This document shows, in pieces, positions 45,733 to 54,359 of a stretch of DNA of 64,000 bases (position 1 is its first letter; every line of letters begins with the position of its first letter). This stretch comes from Bacteroidota bacterium. Its GTDB lineage: Bacteria; Bacteroidota; Bacteroidia; Chitinophagales; Chitinophagaceae. The notes beneath the pieces were generated by a model. It searched no databases, was not told where the DNA came from, and saw only the letters and a program-made list of their open reading frames with translations. The translations under genes and the position numbers were made by a program. The DNA lies in assembly GCA_030706605.1 (NCBI GenBank), contig JAUZOE010000010.1:43556-107555 (forward strand), given 5' to 3'.

Positions 45733-46716
45733 TTACCCAACAAGATTTTCTAAAATAGCGTCATCAAAAAAAGGAATAATAATTTTTTTAGCGCTTTCTA
45801 ATATTTCAGGGATGGTCATTTGGGTGTTTCCGCAAACTGAATAAGCTAATTGTTCCACATCTTTTTGATCTGTTTTGTATACGTTGATCAAGGCTTCTTC
45901 AGTTACCATAACTTTTAAACCATTGTCTTTTATTTTACCTAATTCTGCAATTATCCAACTTAAAGCATAAAAATAATTACTGCTTAGCAGGATGTGTTTT
46001 TGTAAATTGTTGCCGTCCGGCATTACATTGTAGGGAGAACTGATAATTTCTGGTGTGAGATATTTTTGTAAAAAAACAGGAGTGTCATCTGCGGGTTTCA
46101 ATTGCATCAGCCCCCTGAAACATTGTGGATAAATACTTAGCCATCGGAGTTCCCGGCGTAGCTCATGTATATCTGATTCTATATCATTAAATTTTATTTC
46201 ACCGTTCTTATATTTTTCAATAATTTTATTTACATCCTTTTGGTAAATGTCTTTTGTCGCATTGGTATCATCTTCTGTATTCAACCAGTCAACTTCATCC
46301 AGGCTTTTTATAATCTTAGCAATCCTTCCTCCTTTTTTTTCTATCCAGTTCTTTTTTTTCAAAACCCGATTGAGTGCATCAATCTCATCTTGTTTTTTCT
46401 TTTTTAAATAATCTGTTACCGGGGAAGGCATATTTTTTTGTGTAATGAATTCTTTATAAAACCCATCGTAATAATCTATTCGGCCCAAACAATCTTCTAT
46501 CTGTTTAAAATAGATATCTAGTTTCGCAAATTTTTTCGGGTTGTGAATCTTTTTGTAAAAGCGACTTAATGCCTCCAGCATAAAAAATGGCGTTCGGATA
46601 TTTTCCTCGTAAATAACCAATGCAGGATTTTCAGATACTTCAGATTTATCTAAAATAACCTTTGCCTGGTTTAAAAAATAAATAAAACGTTGTTTGCCGA
46701 TAGAAGTATTGCTCAT
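45733..46716 (-). CDS. Unknown soluble helical protein
   Basis: 327 residues without signal peptide or membrane helix. The composition (many K, E, D, I, L) and spacing of hydrophobic residues indicate a mostly alpha-helical cytoplasmic protein, with a basic stretch KKKQDEIDALNRVLKKKNW near residue 105. The segment IHELRRELRWLSIYPQ near residue 187 recalls the His/Arg pattern of CHAD domains, which bind polyphosphate, but the match is weak. It is convergent with the DUF4249 gene and divergent from the sulfate operon. Confidence 0.6.
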   Translation of the reverse strand: MSNTSIGKQRFIYFLNQAKVILDKSEVSENPALVIYEENIRTPFFMLEALSRFYKKIHNPKKFAKLDIYFKQIEDCLGRIDYYDGFYKEFITQKNMPSPVTDYLKKKKQDEIDALNRVLKKKNWIEKKGGRIAKIIKSLDEVDWLNTEDDTNATKDIYQKDVNKIIEKYKNGEIKFNDIESDIHELRRELRWLSIYPQCFRGLMQLKPADDTPVFLQKYLTPEIISSPYNVMPDGNNLQKHILLSSNYFYALSWIIAELGKIKDNGLKVMVTEEALINVYKTDQKDVEQLAYSVCGNTQMTIPEILESAKKIIIPFFDDAILENLVG

Positions 46717-46874
46717 ATTAGTAAAGATATATTTTATTTAACTTGATATGGTGTGCATTTTTCAATAACATTATTTAAAAATACCAATTATCCAAAGGTT
46801 ATCAATCTAATAAATTAAGTAGTAAATTTAGTTATTAAAAAAAATATTTGAAAAACGTATTTTTTTAAAATTGA

Positions 46875-46898
46875 TTACCCTACCTTTGCAGTAGACTA
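46875..46898. promoter_or_regulatory. Dyad operator and promoter of the sulfate-assimilation leader
   Basis: A 24-base box starting TTACCCTA and ending GTAGACTA, identical at 20 of 24 positions to a box at 50074-50097. Its halves form an imperfect dyad (TAnnCTAC, seven bases, GTAGnnTA). It contains a -7 box TACCTTTG (46881-46888), so a bound repressor would block the promoter. Transcription would begin near 46895, about 20 bases before the leader ORF. Confidence 0.65.
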
Positions 46899-46913
46899 TT
46901 CAATTTTAACAAC

Positions 46914-46982
46914 ATGATGCTTTGTACTTCTTTAATGTATATGTGCCCTAACCGCTATTCAATGCACTGTTGTTGCTGTTAA
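46914..46982 (+). CDS. Cys-rich leader peptide of the sulfate-assimilation operon
   Basis: A 22-codon ORF with two ATG codons at its start. It has cysteine at positions 4, 11 and 19-22 (four in a row at the end) and methionine at 1, 2, 8, 10 and 17. The stop codon TAA at 46980-46982 runs straight into a tract of nine T. The four Cys codons are TGT TGT TGC TGT. It lies 72 bases before cysH and just after the predicted promoter. Sequence around the start codon (AACAACA, 46908-46914) can pair with the Cys codons (TGTTGTT, 46968-46974). The likely role is sensing cysteine supply by ribosome stalling; this is inference. Confidence 0.72.
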   Translation: MMLCTSLMYMCPNRYSMHCCCC

Positions 46983-47054
46983 TTTTTTTTTATAGATGCA
47001 GCATTTACTAATTCTCTTTTTCAATTTTATATTAAAATACTACATACGAAAATC

Positions 47055-47780
47055 ATGTTTCCCGCGCTAAAAGACCATATTTCCCGCGTTGAAGGCCAGT
47101 TAAATGTTTTAAGCATTGATGAAGTGCTGGCTGATCTTGCAAAGCAATTTCCGGGTCAGGTAACTTTTTCCACCAGTTTTAGTTTTGAAGACCAGGTTAT
47201 AGCTCATAAAATTCTAAGCAACGAATTGCCAATAAATATTTTCACTCTGGATACAGGAAGGTTGTTTGCCGAAACCTATTCTGTGTGGAGTGCTACCAAT
47301 GAAAGGTATCATACAAATATTAAAGCCTACTACCCTGATCATACATTACTGGAAAACCTGGTGGCAGAAAAGGGTCCCAATTCATTTTATGAATCAGTAG
47401 ACAATAGAAAAGCCTGTTGCTACATTCGTAAAGTAGATCCTTTAAAAAGAGCATTGAAGGATAATGCCATCTGGATTACAGGTCTCCGGGCAGAACATTC
47501 AGCAGACCGGCATGATATGCCACAGGTAGAGTGGGACCAAGGCAATGAGATTATTAAATACCATCCGATATTACATTGGACCACAGAGGAAGTAAAAGAA
47601 TACATTAATAAACATAATATTCCATACAATCCACTACACGACAAAGGCTTTGTCAGCATTGGGTGTGCGCCATGTACAAGAGCCATTAAGCCTGGTGAAG
47701 ATTTCAGGGCCGGACGGTGGTGGTGGGAAGACAATACTAAAAAAGAATGTGGGCTGCATATACATCAGCAGGCATCATAA
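47055..47780 (+). CDS. cysH: CysH, assimilatory adenylyl-sulfate (APS) reductase
   Basis: 241 residues. The PAPS-reductase fold shows TFSTSFSFEDQV near residue 36. The cysteines C121-C122 and C204-C207 (CC...CxxC) are those that bind a [4Fe-4S] cluster in APS reductases; the catalytic cysteine is C232 in ECGLH. The cluster, and the lack of a cysC gene here, mean it most likely reduces APS directly to sulfite. It starts 72 bases after the Cys-rich leader and is followed 21 bases later by cysD. Confidence 0.94.
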   Translation: MFPALKDHISRVEGQLNVLSIDEVLADLAKQFPGQVTFSTSFSFEDQVIAHKILSNELPINIFTLDTGRLFAETYSVWSATNERYHTNIKAYYPDHTLLENLVAEKGPNSFYESVDNRKACCYIRKVDPLKRALKDNAIWITGLRAEHSADRHDMPQVEWDQGNEIIKYHPILHWTTEEVKEYINKHNIPYNPLHDKGFVSIGCAPCTRAIKPGEDFRAGRWWWEDNTKKECGLHIHQQAS

Positions 47781-47801
47781 CAGAAATTAAAAATTAAAAG
47801 A

Positions 47802-48710
47802 ATGAGTAAATATCATTTAGATTATTTGGGACAATTGGAGTCGGAAGCCATTCATATTATGCGTGAGGTAGCCGGTCAGTTTGAACGCCCTGCATTATTA
47901 TTTTCCGGTGGAAAAGATTCTATAACGCTTGTTCATCTTGCATTGAAAGCTTTCCGGCCGGGGAAATTCCCTTTTCCTTTAGTACATATTGATACTGGTC
48001 ACAACTTTCCCGAAGCATTGGATTTTCGCGATAAGCTGGTAGATGAAATTGGTGAAAAATTAATCGTCAGGAATGTGGGCGATACTATCAAGGAAAAAAA
48101 ACTGACCGAGCAAAAAGGAAAATTTGCCAGTAGAAATGCCTTGCAGACTTACACACTGCTCGATATCATTGAAGAATTCAAATTTGATGCACTTATTGGC
48201 GGAGCAAGAAGAGATGAAGAAAAGGCAAGAGCCAAGGAAAGAATATTTTCTGTAAGAGACGAATTTGGACAGTGGAATCCAAAATTGCAAAGGCCCGAAT
48301 TATGGAATATCTATAATGGAAAAATTACTAAAGGTGAAAATGTTCGTGCATTTCCAATAAGCAACTGGACAGAACTGGATATCTGGAATTATATACAAAG
48401 AGAAAAGATTGAATTGCCTTCCATTTATTTTGCTCACGACAGGGAAGTGATTGAGCATGAAGGGCAGTTGGTTTCTGTATCTGATTTTATCCGGTTGGAT
48501 GAAAATGATGTGATCACAACAAAAAAAGTCAGGTACCGTACAGTTGGCGATATGACCTGTACAGCGGCGGTAGAATCAAATGCCGATGATATAGATGGCA
48601 TCATCCGCGAAATTATTGCTACAAAAACCAGTGAGCGGGGTGAAACAAGAATTGATGATAAAGTTTCAGAAGCTGCAATGGAAGACAGGAAAAAAGGCGG
48701 ATATTTTTAA
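47802..48710 (+). CDS. cysD: CysD, sulfate adenylyltransferase subunit 2
   Basis: 302 residues, the normal CysD length. The PP-loop SGGKDSITLVHLA is at about residue 30. Conserved segments LVHIDTGHNFPEAL, IGGARRDEEKARAKERIFS and FPISNWTELDIWNYI follow, and the protein ends GGYF as expected. With CysN it makes APS from sulfate and ATP. It lies between cysH and cysN on the same strand, with short gaps. Confidence 0.96.
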   Translation: MSKYHLDYLGQLESEAIHIMREVAGQFERPALLFSGGKDSITLVHLALKAFRPGKFPFPLVHIDTGHNFPEALDFRDKLVDEIGEKLIVRNVGDTIKEKKLTEQKGKFASRNALQTYTLLDIIEEFKFDALIGGARRDEEKARAKERIFSVRDEFGQWNPKLQRPELWNIYNGKITKGENVRAFPISNWTELDIWNYIQREKIELPSIYFAHDREVIEHEGQLVSVSDFIRLDENDVITTKKVRYRTVGDMTCTAAVESNADDIDGIIREIIATKTSERGETRIDDKVSEAAMEDRKKGGYF

Positions 48711-48792
48711 ACGCGGTATCAAAAATGTATGATGTACGATCAATGTGTGACGAGTAAACGATTGCCCATTGACAATTAAAACAAATAATAAA

Positions 48793-50034
48793 ATGGATAT
48801 TTTAAGATTTATAACAGCAGGCAGTGTGGATGACGGGAAAAGCACTTTGATCGGAAGATTATTGTACGATAGTAAATCAATATTAATTGACCAGTTGGAA
48901 GCAATTGAAAAACAAAGTAAGAATAAACTAAATGGCGAAATTGATCTTGCTCTTTTGACGGACGGACTTCGTGCCGAACGTGAGCAGGGAATTACTATTG
49001 ATGTAGCCTACAAATATTTTTCAACGCCCAAGCGTAAATTTATTATTGCGGATGCTCCTGGTCATATCCAGTACACACGTAATATGGTAACAGGCGCTTC
49101 CAATTCTGAATTGGCTATTATTTTAATAGATGCAAGGAATGGAGTAGTGGAACAAACGCGCCGGCATTCCATTATTACTTCATTACTTAACATTCCGCAT
49201 GTTATCGTGGCTATCAACAAAATGGACCTGGTAGATTATTCAGAAGATGTTTATAATAATATCGTGATTGATTACCAGGAAGTAGCTCAATCTCTTGGAT
49301 TAAAAGATGTAAAATACATTCCGATCAGCGCATTGAAAGGGGATAATATTGTAGAAAAAACTGAAAAACTTTCATGGTATGGAGGTGAATCATTGTTGCA
49401 TCTTCTCGAAAATGTACAATTGGATTCTGATGTTAATCTGACCAATGGAAGATTTTCTGTGCAATATGTTATCCGACCTCAAGCCGAAGAACTTCATGAT
49501 TACAGGGGATATGCCGGTAAAGTAATCAGTGGTGTTTATCGCAAAGGCGATAAAATAGTGGTACTTCCGTCAGGTATTGAAAGTACGATTAAAGCTATTG
49601 AAATCGGAGGCCAGGAAATAGAAGAAGCCTATGCATTACAAAGCGTGGTACTCCACCTGGAAGATGATGTAGATATAAGTCGTGGTGATATGATTGTTCC
49701 TGCTAATAACCAACCGTCTCTTGAACAGGAATTTGAAGTGCTTTTATGCTGGATGGATAATAAGCCATTACTCCCCGGCAATAAATATTATCTGCAAACT
49801 AACAGCAGGGTAGTGCGAAGTGTAGTAAAAGGAATCGAATATAAACTGGATGTGAATACGCTCCAAAAAGAGTATTCGCCTGAGAAAGCCGGGTTGAATG
49901 ATATTATTAAAGCTACTATTAAGACAGCTTCCCCAATAGCCTTTGATTCTTATAAAAAATTGAGACAAAACGGAGGTGCTATCCTGATTGATGAAACCAG
50001 TAGTGTAACCGTAGGAGCCTGTATGATTCAGTAA
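48793..50034 (+). CDS. cysN: CysN, GTP-dependent subunit 1 of sulfate adenylyltransferase
   Basis: 413 residues from the ATG at 48793; an ATT-initiated longer frame from 48769 is less likely. The GTPase motifs are GSVDDGKST (about residue 9), the DAPGHIQYTRNM block (about residue 90), and NKMDL (about residue 144), followed by two beta-barrel domains of the elongation-factor type. It couples GTP hydrolysis to APS formation with CysD. There is no fused or separate CysC kinase, which agrees with an APS-reducing CysH. Confidence 0.95.
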   Translation: MDILRFITAGSVDDGKSTLIGRLLYDSKSILIDQLEAIEKQSKNKLNGEIDLALLTDGLRAEREQGITIDVAYKYFSTPKRKFIIADAPGHIQYTRNMVTGASNSELAIILIDARNGVVEQTRRHSIITSLLNIPHVIVAINKMDLVDYSEDVYNNIVIDYQEVAQSLGLKDVKYIPISALKGDNIVEKTEKLSWYGGESLLHLLENVQLDSDVNLTNGRFSVQYVIRPQAEELHDYRGYAGKVISGVYRKGDKIVVLPSGIESTIKAIEIGGQEIEEAYALQSVVLHLEDDVDISRGDMIVPANNQPSLEQEFEVLLCWMDNKPLLPGNKYYLQTNSRVVRSVVKGIEYKLDVNTLQKEYSPEKAGLNDIIKATIKTASPIAFDSYKKLRQNGGAILIDETSSVTVGACMIQ

Positions 50035-50073
50035 TTAGGTATGATTCAATAAATTTTATATAAAAATAACTTT

Positions 50074-50097
50074 TTACCCTATCATTTTAGTAGACTA
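50074..50097. promoter_or_regulatory. Dyad operator upstream of the uroporphyrinogen methyltransferase gene
   Basis: The second copy of the 24-base box (TTACCCTA ... GTAGACTA), four bases before the ATG at 50101. It includes a weaker -7-like TATCATTT. It could repress or start transcription of the cobA-cysJ-cysI half of the pathway, separate from cysHDN. Its closeness to the ATG would give a very short leader. Confidence 0.6.
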
Positions 50098-50100
50098 AAT

Positions 50101-50949
50101 ATGAGTAATTCTTTAAAAAAAGGCAAAGTGATTCTGGCAGGAGCGGGGCCTGGCGATCCGGAATTAATCACTATGAAAACCGTACGTTATCTAGGGCAGG
50201 CTGATGTGGTTTTGACTGATCGTTTGGTTAGCGATGAAATATTAAAGCAGTTTGTAAATCCACGGGCTGAAATTATTCATGTAGGGAAACAATGTCGTCG
50301 TGGCATTTCTACTCCGCAGGAAACCATCAACAATTTGCTCTTACAATATGCTTTATTGGGGAAATTGGTAGTGCGTTTAAAAGGCGGCGATGTGTCTATA
50401 TTTTCAAACATAATGGATGAACTGGAGACATTGGTTGCTCATAATATCCCGTATGAAATCATACCAGGAGTTACTGCAGCTTTGGGAGCTGCCTCATTCG
50501 CAGGAATTCCTCTCACTGCAAGAGATTATGCAACTTCAGTCCGTTTTTTGACCAGTTACAAATCTGATATTGTAACAGATGAATATTGGAAAGAACTGGC
50601 AAATACAAATGATACCCTGGTGTTTTATATGTCATCTGAAACTTTATCAAATGTAGTAGAGAAATTAACTGTCAATCATATTGATGAAAATAAACTGCTG
50701 GCTATAATTGAACAGGCTACCACGCCACTTCAAAATGTACACATTACCAATTTGTATGATTTTGAAAAACAGTTTACCGGAAAGTCTTTTATATCTCCCT
50801 CTTTAGTGATTATTGGCCGGGTGGTATCACTACACGAAAAATTCAAATGGCTGGAAAACATTAATAGCAAAGAATATTATTTTAAACCCATGTCAAGCCA
50901 GTTAATCTCAATAAACCAACCCGATAAATTACACAAAAATGTTAGTTGA
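50101..50949 (+). CDS. cobA: Uroporphyrinogen-III C-methyltransferase (siroheme branch)
   Basis: 282 residues, a single methyltransferase domain. Motifs are GAGPGDPELITMK at residue 14, VRLKGGDVSIFSN near residue 95, and EIIPGVTAALGAASFAGIPLT near residue 120. It converts uroporphyrinogen III to precorrin-2 with two SAM, the first step to siroheme, the cofactor of the sulfite reductase encoded downstream. The last domain of the pathway is supplied by the fusion gene at 54360. It overlaps cysJ by 11 bases. Confidence 0.94.
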   Translation: MSNSLKKGKVILAGAGPGDPELITMKTVRYLGQADVVLTDRLVSDEILKQFVNPRAEIIHVGKQCRRGISTPQETINNLLLQYALLGKLVVRLKGGDVSIFSNIMDELETLVAHNIPYEIIPGVTAALGAASFAGIPLTARDYATSVRFLTSYKSDIVTDEYWKELANTNDTLVFYMSSETLSNVVEKLTVNHIDENKLLAIIEQATTPLQNVHITNLYDFEKQFTGKSFISPSLVIIGRVVSLHEKFKWLENINSKEYYFKPMSSQLISINQPDKLHKNVS

Positions 50950-52633
50950 GCAAAAACTAAACACTTTCCTTGAGCTTATCAACAATTCGACCAATGAGGA
51001 ATTGATTTGGATTAACGGTTACCTCAATGGCATCATGTCGAAGCAGGTTACAAAAGAGACACAACCGGTATTAAAAACCAGTGTGAATAAACTAACCATA
51101 GCTTACGGCACAGAAACCGGTAATTCAAAAAAGATTGCTACAGAATTTGCTGCAAAAGCCAAGAAGCAGGGGATTCATGCAAAAGTGCAAAGCCTTGACC
51201 AGTATAGGTTGAATGATCTTTCTAAAGAGGAGTATTTTTTAGCAGTGATCAGCACACATGGCGATGGAGAGCCGCCTGCGGCTGCAAAAAAATTTTATGA
51301 TCATGTACATCAAAATGGTTTTAAACTTCCTAAATTAAAATATAGTGTGCTTGCTTTAGGCGACACTTCCTACCCGCTTTTTTGCAAAGCAGGTGAAGAT
51401 GTAGATGAACAATTAACTAAATTAGGTGGCAATCGTATTGCTCCATTGAAGAAATGTGATATTGATTTTGATGCAGAGGCTGATGAATGGTTTGCAAGTG
51501 TATTTAGTGCCCTGAGTGAAAATCCGGAGACCCCCACTATAATTTCCCGCCCGGCAACAGTGAAAAAATCTTCAGGCAAAAAAATATATACAGGCAGCCT
51601 GCTTGCTCATATCAATCTGAATGATAAAGGTAGCAACAAGGAAACTTATCATATAGAAATTGAAGCAGAAGATGTTAATTACCAGGCTGGAGATTCTATT
51701 GGTATTGTGCCGGAAAATAAAACTGCTATTGTAGAAAAAATAATTGAATTAGCAGGGATTGATCCTGCAGCTAATATTGATTATAAAAATGAATTGGTTT
51801 CTGTATATGATTTGTTGCATACGAGATTAAACATTATCTATTTACCAGAACGGGTAGTGAAGAAATATGCTTCTGTGGTGCAACAGGAAATTCCTGCTAC
51901 CAAAATTGATTTGCTGGACCTGATGAAAATATATCCGGTAAAAGATGAGAAAGAGTTTACAGAAATTCTCAAAATCTTAGAACCTACTACGCCAAGATTA
52001 TATTCCATTGCTTCTTCGCCCGAAGCACATTCCGGGGAAGTGCACATTATTGTTGCCAAAAATACTTTTTCTGTTGGCAATGAAATTAAATATGGACAGA
52101 CTTCAGAATTTTTATCTCGGCTTGATGAAAATAGCGAACTGAAATTTTATATCCATCCGAATAACAGGTTTCGTTTACCCGGGCAAGACAAAAATATTAT
52201 TATGATCGGCCCGGGAACAGGTATTGCGCCTTTTCGTTCATTTATTGCTGAAAGAGATGCAACAGGAGCAACAGGAAAAAGCTGGCTTTTCTTTGGTGAA
52301 CAACATTTTGCTACAGACTTCCTCTACCAGACTGAAATACAAAATTGGCATGAGACAGGCGTGCTCACAAAAGTGAACACTGCATTTTCAAGAGACCAGG
52401 AAGAAAAGGTATATGTACAGCATAAAATGTTAGAGCATGGTGCCGAGTTTTTTGAATGGCTGCATGCAGGAAGTTATATATATCTATGCGGAGCTAAAGA
52501 ACCCATGAGTGTAGATGTTGAGCAAACCATATTAAAAATAATAGAGCAGTTCGGGGAGAGATCGGAAGAAGAAGCGATTCAATATCTTGATAGTTTAAAG
52601 GAGGATGGAAGGTATGTTACTGATGTATATTAA
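50939..52633 (+). CDS. cysJ: Sulfite reductase flavoprotein subunit (CysJ type)
   Basis: 564 residues. A short N-terminal helix region (about 1-45) precedes a flavodoxin domain (about 50-195, YGTETGNSKKIA and STHGDGEPP), an FAD-binding domain (about 215-400, with RLYSIASSP), and an NADPH-binding domain (GPGTGIAPFRSF near residue 425; ends DGRYVTDVY). It moves electrons from NADPH to CysI. The ATG at 50939 overlaps the end of the methyltransferase gene, so the two are coupled. Confidence 0.94.
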   Translation: MLVEQKLNTFLELINNSTNEELIWINGYLNGIMSKQVTKETQPVLKTSVNKLTIAYGTETGNSKKIATEFAAKAKKQGIHAKVQSLDQYRLNDLSKEEYFLAVISTHGDGEPPAAAKKFYDHVHQNGFKLPKLKYSVLALGDTSYPLFCKAGEDVDEQLTKLGGNRIAPLKKCDIDFDAEADEWFASVFSALSENPETPTIISRPATVKKSSGKKIYTGSLLAHINLNDKGSNKETYHIEIEAEDVNYQAGDSIGIVPENKTAIVEKIIELAGIDPAANIDYKNELVSVYDLLHTRLNIIYLPERVVKKYASVVQQEIPATKIDLLDLMKIYPVKDEKEFTEILKILEPTTPRLYSIASSPEAHSGEVHIIVAKNTFSVGNEIKYGQTSEFLSRLDENSELKFYIHPNNRFRLPGQDKNIIMIGPGTGIAPFRSFIAERDATGATGKSWLFFGEQHFATDFLYQTEIQNWHETGVLTKVNTAFSRDQEEKVYVQHKMLEHGAEFFEWLHAGSYIYLCGAKEPMSVDVEQTILKIIEQFGERSEEEAIQYLDSLKEDGRYVTDVY

Positions 52634-52686
52634 TCCTTCTTCACAAAAAAAGATTAATCCTTATTTCCGTTTTATTAAAATAAATT

Positions 52687-54357
52687 ATGCCAGATATTAA
52701 AAATCTATCACCGTTAGAAAAAGTAAAAGTTGTAAGTGATGGTCTTCGGGGAACTATTGCAGAAAGTTTGCAGGATGAATTAACCGGTGCTATTCGTGAA
52801 GATGACCAGGCCCTTATCAAATTCCATGGAATGTATCAGCAGGATGATCGTGACCGTCGCGAAGAAAGAGCAGAAAAGAAACTGGAGCGTTTGTTTTCTT
52901 TTATGATTCGTTTACGCCTGCCCGGAGGATTTTTAACGGCAGATCAATGGATTGCTTTACATGAAATTGCGGGTGAAAATACTACCGGTATAATTAAGAT
53001 TACTACAAGGCAGACAGTGCAATTGCATGGGATGCTGAAGTCTAAAATAAAACCCACTATTAAAGAATTTCATCTTGCAAAGCTTGACTCTATTGCAACT
53101 TGCGGTGATATCAACAGGAATGTAACCTGCAGTTCTTATCCCACAGAATTATCTGTTCATGACGAAATTTCTTCTTATGCTGATAAAATAAGCACTTTTC
53201 TAAAACCAAAAACACGTGCTTATTATGAAATATGGCTTGATGAAGAAAAGATCCTTGATAAGAAAACAGAAGAAGATCCCTTATATCTGGATGCTTACCT
53301 GCCCCGGAAATTTAAAATCGGAATTGGTATCCCACCCAACAATGATGCGGATGTTTTCATAAATGACCTTGGACTGATTGCTATTATTGAAAATAATAAA
53401 TTGTTGGGTTTCAATTTTGCAGTCGGTGGTGGCCTGGCAGCTACTCATGGTAATCCCCAGACCTATGCGCGGTTGGGAACAGTGATCGGGTTTGTAGAAG
53501 CGGGTGAAAAAACTTTTAAAGCGATTTATGAAGTGCTCACCACGCAAAGAGATTTTGGTAATCGCGAAGACAGGAAGCAGGCGAGACTGAAATATACAGT
53601 TGACAGAATGGGGGTAGATAAATTTAAAGAGGAAGTGGAAAAACGCACAGGCTTTCCATTTGAAGAAACAAAACCATTTACTTTTTCTGAGCGGGTTGAT
53701 TATTATGGATGGAGACAAAATCCCTCAGGAAATTGGGACTACACACTTTTTATTGAGAACGGAAGAGTTCTTGATGAAGGAGAATTAAAATTGAAATCAG
53801 CATTACTGGAGGCAGCTCAAACCGGAAAAGTAAGTTTTCGATTTACAGCAAACCAAAATCTTATTATAACTGAGGTAAAGCCAAAAGATAAGAAAGCGAT
53901 CCATAAAATTTTAGAAAAATTCAATATCATTGAACAAACTGGTAACGTATCAGCAATCCGTAAAAATTCAATGGCTTGTGTGGCACTTCCTACGTGCCCT
54001 TTAGCGCTTGCTGAATCGCAGAGATATTTGCCGTCACTAATTACAAAAATTGAATTGTTACTTGCAAACCATGATCTTGAAAATGAAAATATAATCACGC
54101 GGATGACAGGTTGCCCCAATGGTTGCGGGCGTTCTCCTGCTGCCGAAATAGGATTTATCGGAACGGCATTAGAAAAATATAATCTGCATTTGGGTGGTGA
54201 TCATGAAGGATACCGGCTTAACAGGATTTATAAAGAAAGCCTGGGTGAAGTGGAAATTCTTTCTGAACTTGATGGCTTATTTGCCGATTTTAAAAAGGAA
54301 AGAAAGAAGAATGAATCCTTTGGAGATTTTACTCATCGTACAAAATTGAATACATAA
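52687..54357 (+). CDS. cysI: Sulfite reductase hemoprotein subunit (CysI type)
   Basis: 556 residues with two nitrite/sulfite-reductase repeats. The [4Fe-4S]-siroheme ligands are C431, C437, C476 and C480 (CVALPTC and TGCPNGCGR). Other marks are TTRQTVQLHG near residue 103 and the ITCGDINRNVTCS-like segment near residue 140. It reduces sulfite to sulfide with six electrons supplied by CysJ. It ends two bases before the fusion gene that makes part of its siroheme cofactor. Confidence 0.94.
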   Translation: MPDIKNLSPLEKVKVVSDGLRGTIAESLQDELTGAIREDDQALIKFHGMYQQDDRDRREERAEKKLERLFSFMIRLRLPGGFLTADQWIALHEIAGENTTGIIKITTRQTVQLHGMLKSKIKPTIKEFHLAKLDSIATCGDINRNVTCSSYPTELSVHDEISSYADKISTFLKPKTRAYYEIWLDEEKILDKKTEEDPLYLDAYLPRKFKIGIGIPPNNDADVFINDLGLIAIIENNKLLGFNFAVGGGLAATHGNPQTYARLGTVIGFVEAGEKTFKAIYEVLTTQRDFGNREDRKQARLKYTVDRMGVDKFKEEVEKRTGFPFEETKPFTFSERVDYYGWRQNPSGNWDYTLFIENGRVLDEGELKLKSALLEAAQTGKVSFRFTANQNLIITEVKPKDKKAIHKILEKFNIIEQTGNVSAIRKNSMACVALPTCPLALAESQRYLPSLITKIELLLANHDLENENIITRMTGCPNGCGRSPAAEIGFIGTALEKYNLHLGGDHEGYRLNRIYKESLGEVEILSELDGLFADFKKERKKNESFGDFTHRTKLNT

Positions 54358-54359
54358 AA

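Noticed and set aside
46896..46963. Nine-base direct repeat CTATTCAAT (46896 and 46955) around the leader
   Set aside because: It is short, AT-rich and inside a coding frame at the second copy; probably chance.
46984..47054. SAM or other riboswitch between the leader and cysH
   Set aside because: The stretch is short and AT-rich, with no conserved riboswitch pairing that I could find.
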